Assembly (NCBI GenBank): GCA_007136145.1
Contig: SLHN01000265.1
Coordinates: 1 to 5,829, forward strand
Source of the DNA: Thioalkalivibrio sp.
Lineage (GTDB): Bacteria > Pseudomonadota > Gammaproteobacteria > Ectothiorhodospirales > Ectothiorhodospiraceae
DNA length: 5,829 nt
Reading direction: 5' to 3'
Shown here: positions 4,715-5,829 of the stretch, one piece after another
Position numbering within the stretch: position 1 is the first letter of the stretch
Layout of the letters: every line of letters starts with the position of its first letter
The notes under the pieces: model-generated
Told to the model about the DNA's origin: nothing
Databases searched by the model: none
Seen by the model: only the letters and a program-made list of their open reading frames with translations
Position numbers and translations under genes: made by a program

Positions 4715-5829
4715 ATGAATGCTGTGATGAACCCCAGTAAGACTCAGGACTACATCGTCAGGGATATCAACCTCGCCGACTTCGGCCGCAAGGAAATTGC
4801 GATCGCCGAAACCGAGATGCCCGGCCTGATGCAGACGCGCGAGGAATTCGCGAAGGACCAACCCCTGAAGGGCGCCCGGATCGCCGGCTCCCTGCACATG
4901 ACGATCCAGACCGCGGTCCTGATCGAGACGCTCGAGGCATTGGGCGCCGAGGTCCGCTGGGCCTCGTGTAACATCTATTCAACCCAGGACCACGCGGCCG
5001 CCGCCATCGCCGCCAATGGCACGCCGGTGTTCGCCGTGAAGGGCGAGACGCTCGAAGAGTATTGGGATTACGCCCACCGTATCTTCGAATGGCACGACGG
5101 CGGCACGCCCAACATGATCCTGGATGACGGCGGAGATGCGACGCTGCTGGTGATCCTGGGCGCGAAGGCCGAGAAGGATCCGTCCGTGCTGGACAACCCC
5201 GGCAACGACGAGGAACGCGCGCTGTTCGCGTCCATCAAGAAGCGCCTTAAGGAGTCCCCGAACTGGTACTCCAACATCAAGAAGAACATCCAAGGCGTGA
5301 CCGAAGAGACCACGACCGGCGTTCACCGCCTGTACCAGATGCAGAAGGAAGGCAACCTCCCCTTCCCCGCGATCAACGTGAACGACTCGGTCACCAAGTC
5401 CAAGTTCGACAATCTCTACGGTTGCCGTGAGTCGCTGGTTGACGCAATCAAGCGAGCGACTGACGTGATGGTCGCCGGCAAGATTGCCGTGGTCTGCGGC
5501 TATGGGGATGTGGGCAAGGGTAGCGCTCAGTCGCTGCGCGGCCTCGGCGCGACCGTATGGATCACCGAGATCGATCCGATCTGCGCCCTGCAGGCGGCGA
5601 TGGAAGGCTACCGGGTCGTCACCATGGAAGACGCGGCGGACAAGGCTGACATTTTCGTGACCGCCACCGGCAACATGAACGTGATCAACCACGATCACAT
5701 GGCAGCCATGAAGAACCAGGCCATTGTCTGCAACATCGGGCACTTCGACTCGGAAATCGACGTCGCCAGCCTGCGCCAGTACCAGTGGGAAAACATCAAG
5801 CCGCAGGTCGATCACGTGATCTTCCCCGA
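4715..5829 (+). CDS. ahcY: S-adenosylhomocysteine hydrolase (adenosylhomocysteinase), 3' end beyond window
   Basis: AhcY is a cytosolic NAD-dependent enzyme that reversibly splits SAH into adenosine and homocysteine, relieving inhibition of methyltransferases. The window holds 371 codons of an expected total near 470; the C-terminal NAD/tetramer tail is missing. Landmarks: LHMTIQTA (60-67, substrate His61), LDDGGD (136-141), EETTTGVH (197-204), NDSVTKSKFDNLYG (223-236, with Lys228, Asp232 and Asn233 matching the catalytic Lys/Asp/Asn of the mammalian enzyme), the NAD-binding GYGDVG (262-267), and CNIGHFD (339-345). A stretch around 150-190 matches the insertion typical of many bacterial and plant forms and absent from the mammalian enzyme. 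I chose ATG 4715, with GGAG (4701-4704) 10 bases upstream; the ATG at codon 5 is an alternative. It follows the SAH riboswitch. In many Proteobacteria metF comes next, but that lies outside the window. Confidence 0.96.
   Translation, partial: MNAVMNPSKTQDYIVRDINLADFGRKEIAIAETEMPGLMQTREEFAKDQPLKGARIAGSLHMTIQTAVLIETLEALGAEVRWASCNIYSTQDHAAAAIAANGTPVFAVKGETLEEYWDYAHRIFEWHDGGTPNMILDDGGDATLLVILGAKAEKDPSVLDNPGNDEERALFASIKKRLKESPNWYSNIKKNIQGVTEETTTGVHRLYQMQKEGNLPFPAINVNDSVTKSKFDNLYGCRESLVDAIKRATDVMVAGKIAVVCGYGDVGKGSAQSLRGLGATVWITEIDPICALQAAMEGYRVVTMEDAADKADIFVTATGNMNVINHDHMAAMKNQAIVCNIGHFDSEIDVASLRQYQWENIKPQVDHVIFP

Noticed and set aside
4979..5815. 278-codon minus-strand open frame opposite ahcY
   Set aside because: It is the mirror of the ahcY coding frame in GC-rich DNA; the plus strand encodes an unmistakable AhcY with its catalytic and NAD motifs.

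Overview
The window looks like part of a GC-rich proteobacterial chromosome, most probably from a gammaproteobacterial (or betaproteobacterial) sulfur oxidiser. The clues are a SoxC/SoxD-type periplasmic sulfur dehydrogenase pair, a proteobacterial-type metK followed by ahcY, and an S-adenosylhomocysteine (SAH) riboswitch in front of ahcY, a placement known from Proteobacteria. I see no mobile element, CRISPR array, tRNA or rRNA. The assignment is inference from gene families; no search was run.

Left part (1-2430, minus strand): soxC and soxD form a two-gene operon read right to left. A strong sigma70-like promoter (TTGACA-16-TATATT, 2395-2422) drives it. A leader of about 200 nt without a recognisable riboswitch follows, then soxC (Tat-exported molybdopterin enzyme) and soxD (exported monohaem cytochrome c). 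The soxD start overlaps the soxC end by 14 bases and has a full-length Shine-Dalgarno. A perfect 9-bp hairpin lies 27 bases past soxD. The first ~215 bases may hold the end of a convergent, unidentified gene.

Middle (2431-3420): a TetR-family regulator gene (minus strand, GTG start) with its own terminator just upstream of the soxC promoter and two inverted repeats at its own promoter and leader that are candidate operators. The 236-base divergent region between tetR and metK carries these sites plus the metK control region.

Right part (3421-5829, plus strand): metK (SAM synthetase), a 10-bp hairpin whose loop contains the metK stop codon, a well-conserved SAH riboswitch, and ahcY (SAH hydrolase), which runs off the window. 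MetK makes SAM, methyltransferases turn it into SAH, and AhcY removes SAH; the riboswitch couples ahcY expression to SAH while leaving metK outside that control.

Nothing here is clearly a new system. The most rewarding points are the riboswitch/hairpin arrangement between metK and ahcY, the short monohaem SoxD with a C-terminal cysteine pair, the long soxC leader, and the putative TetR operators.
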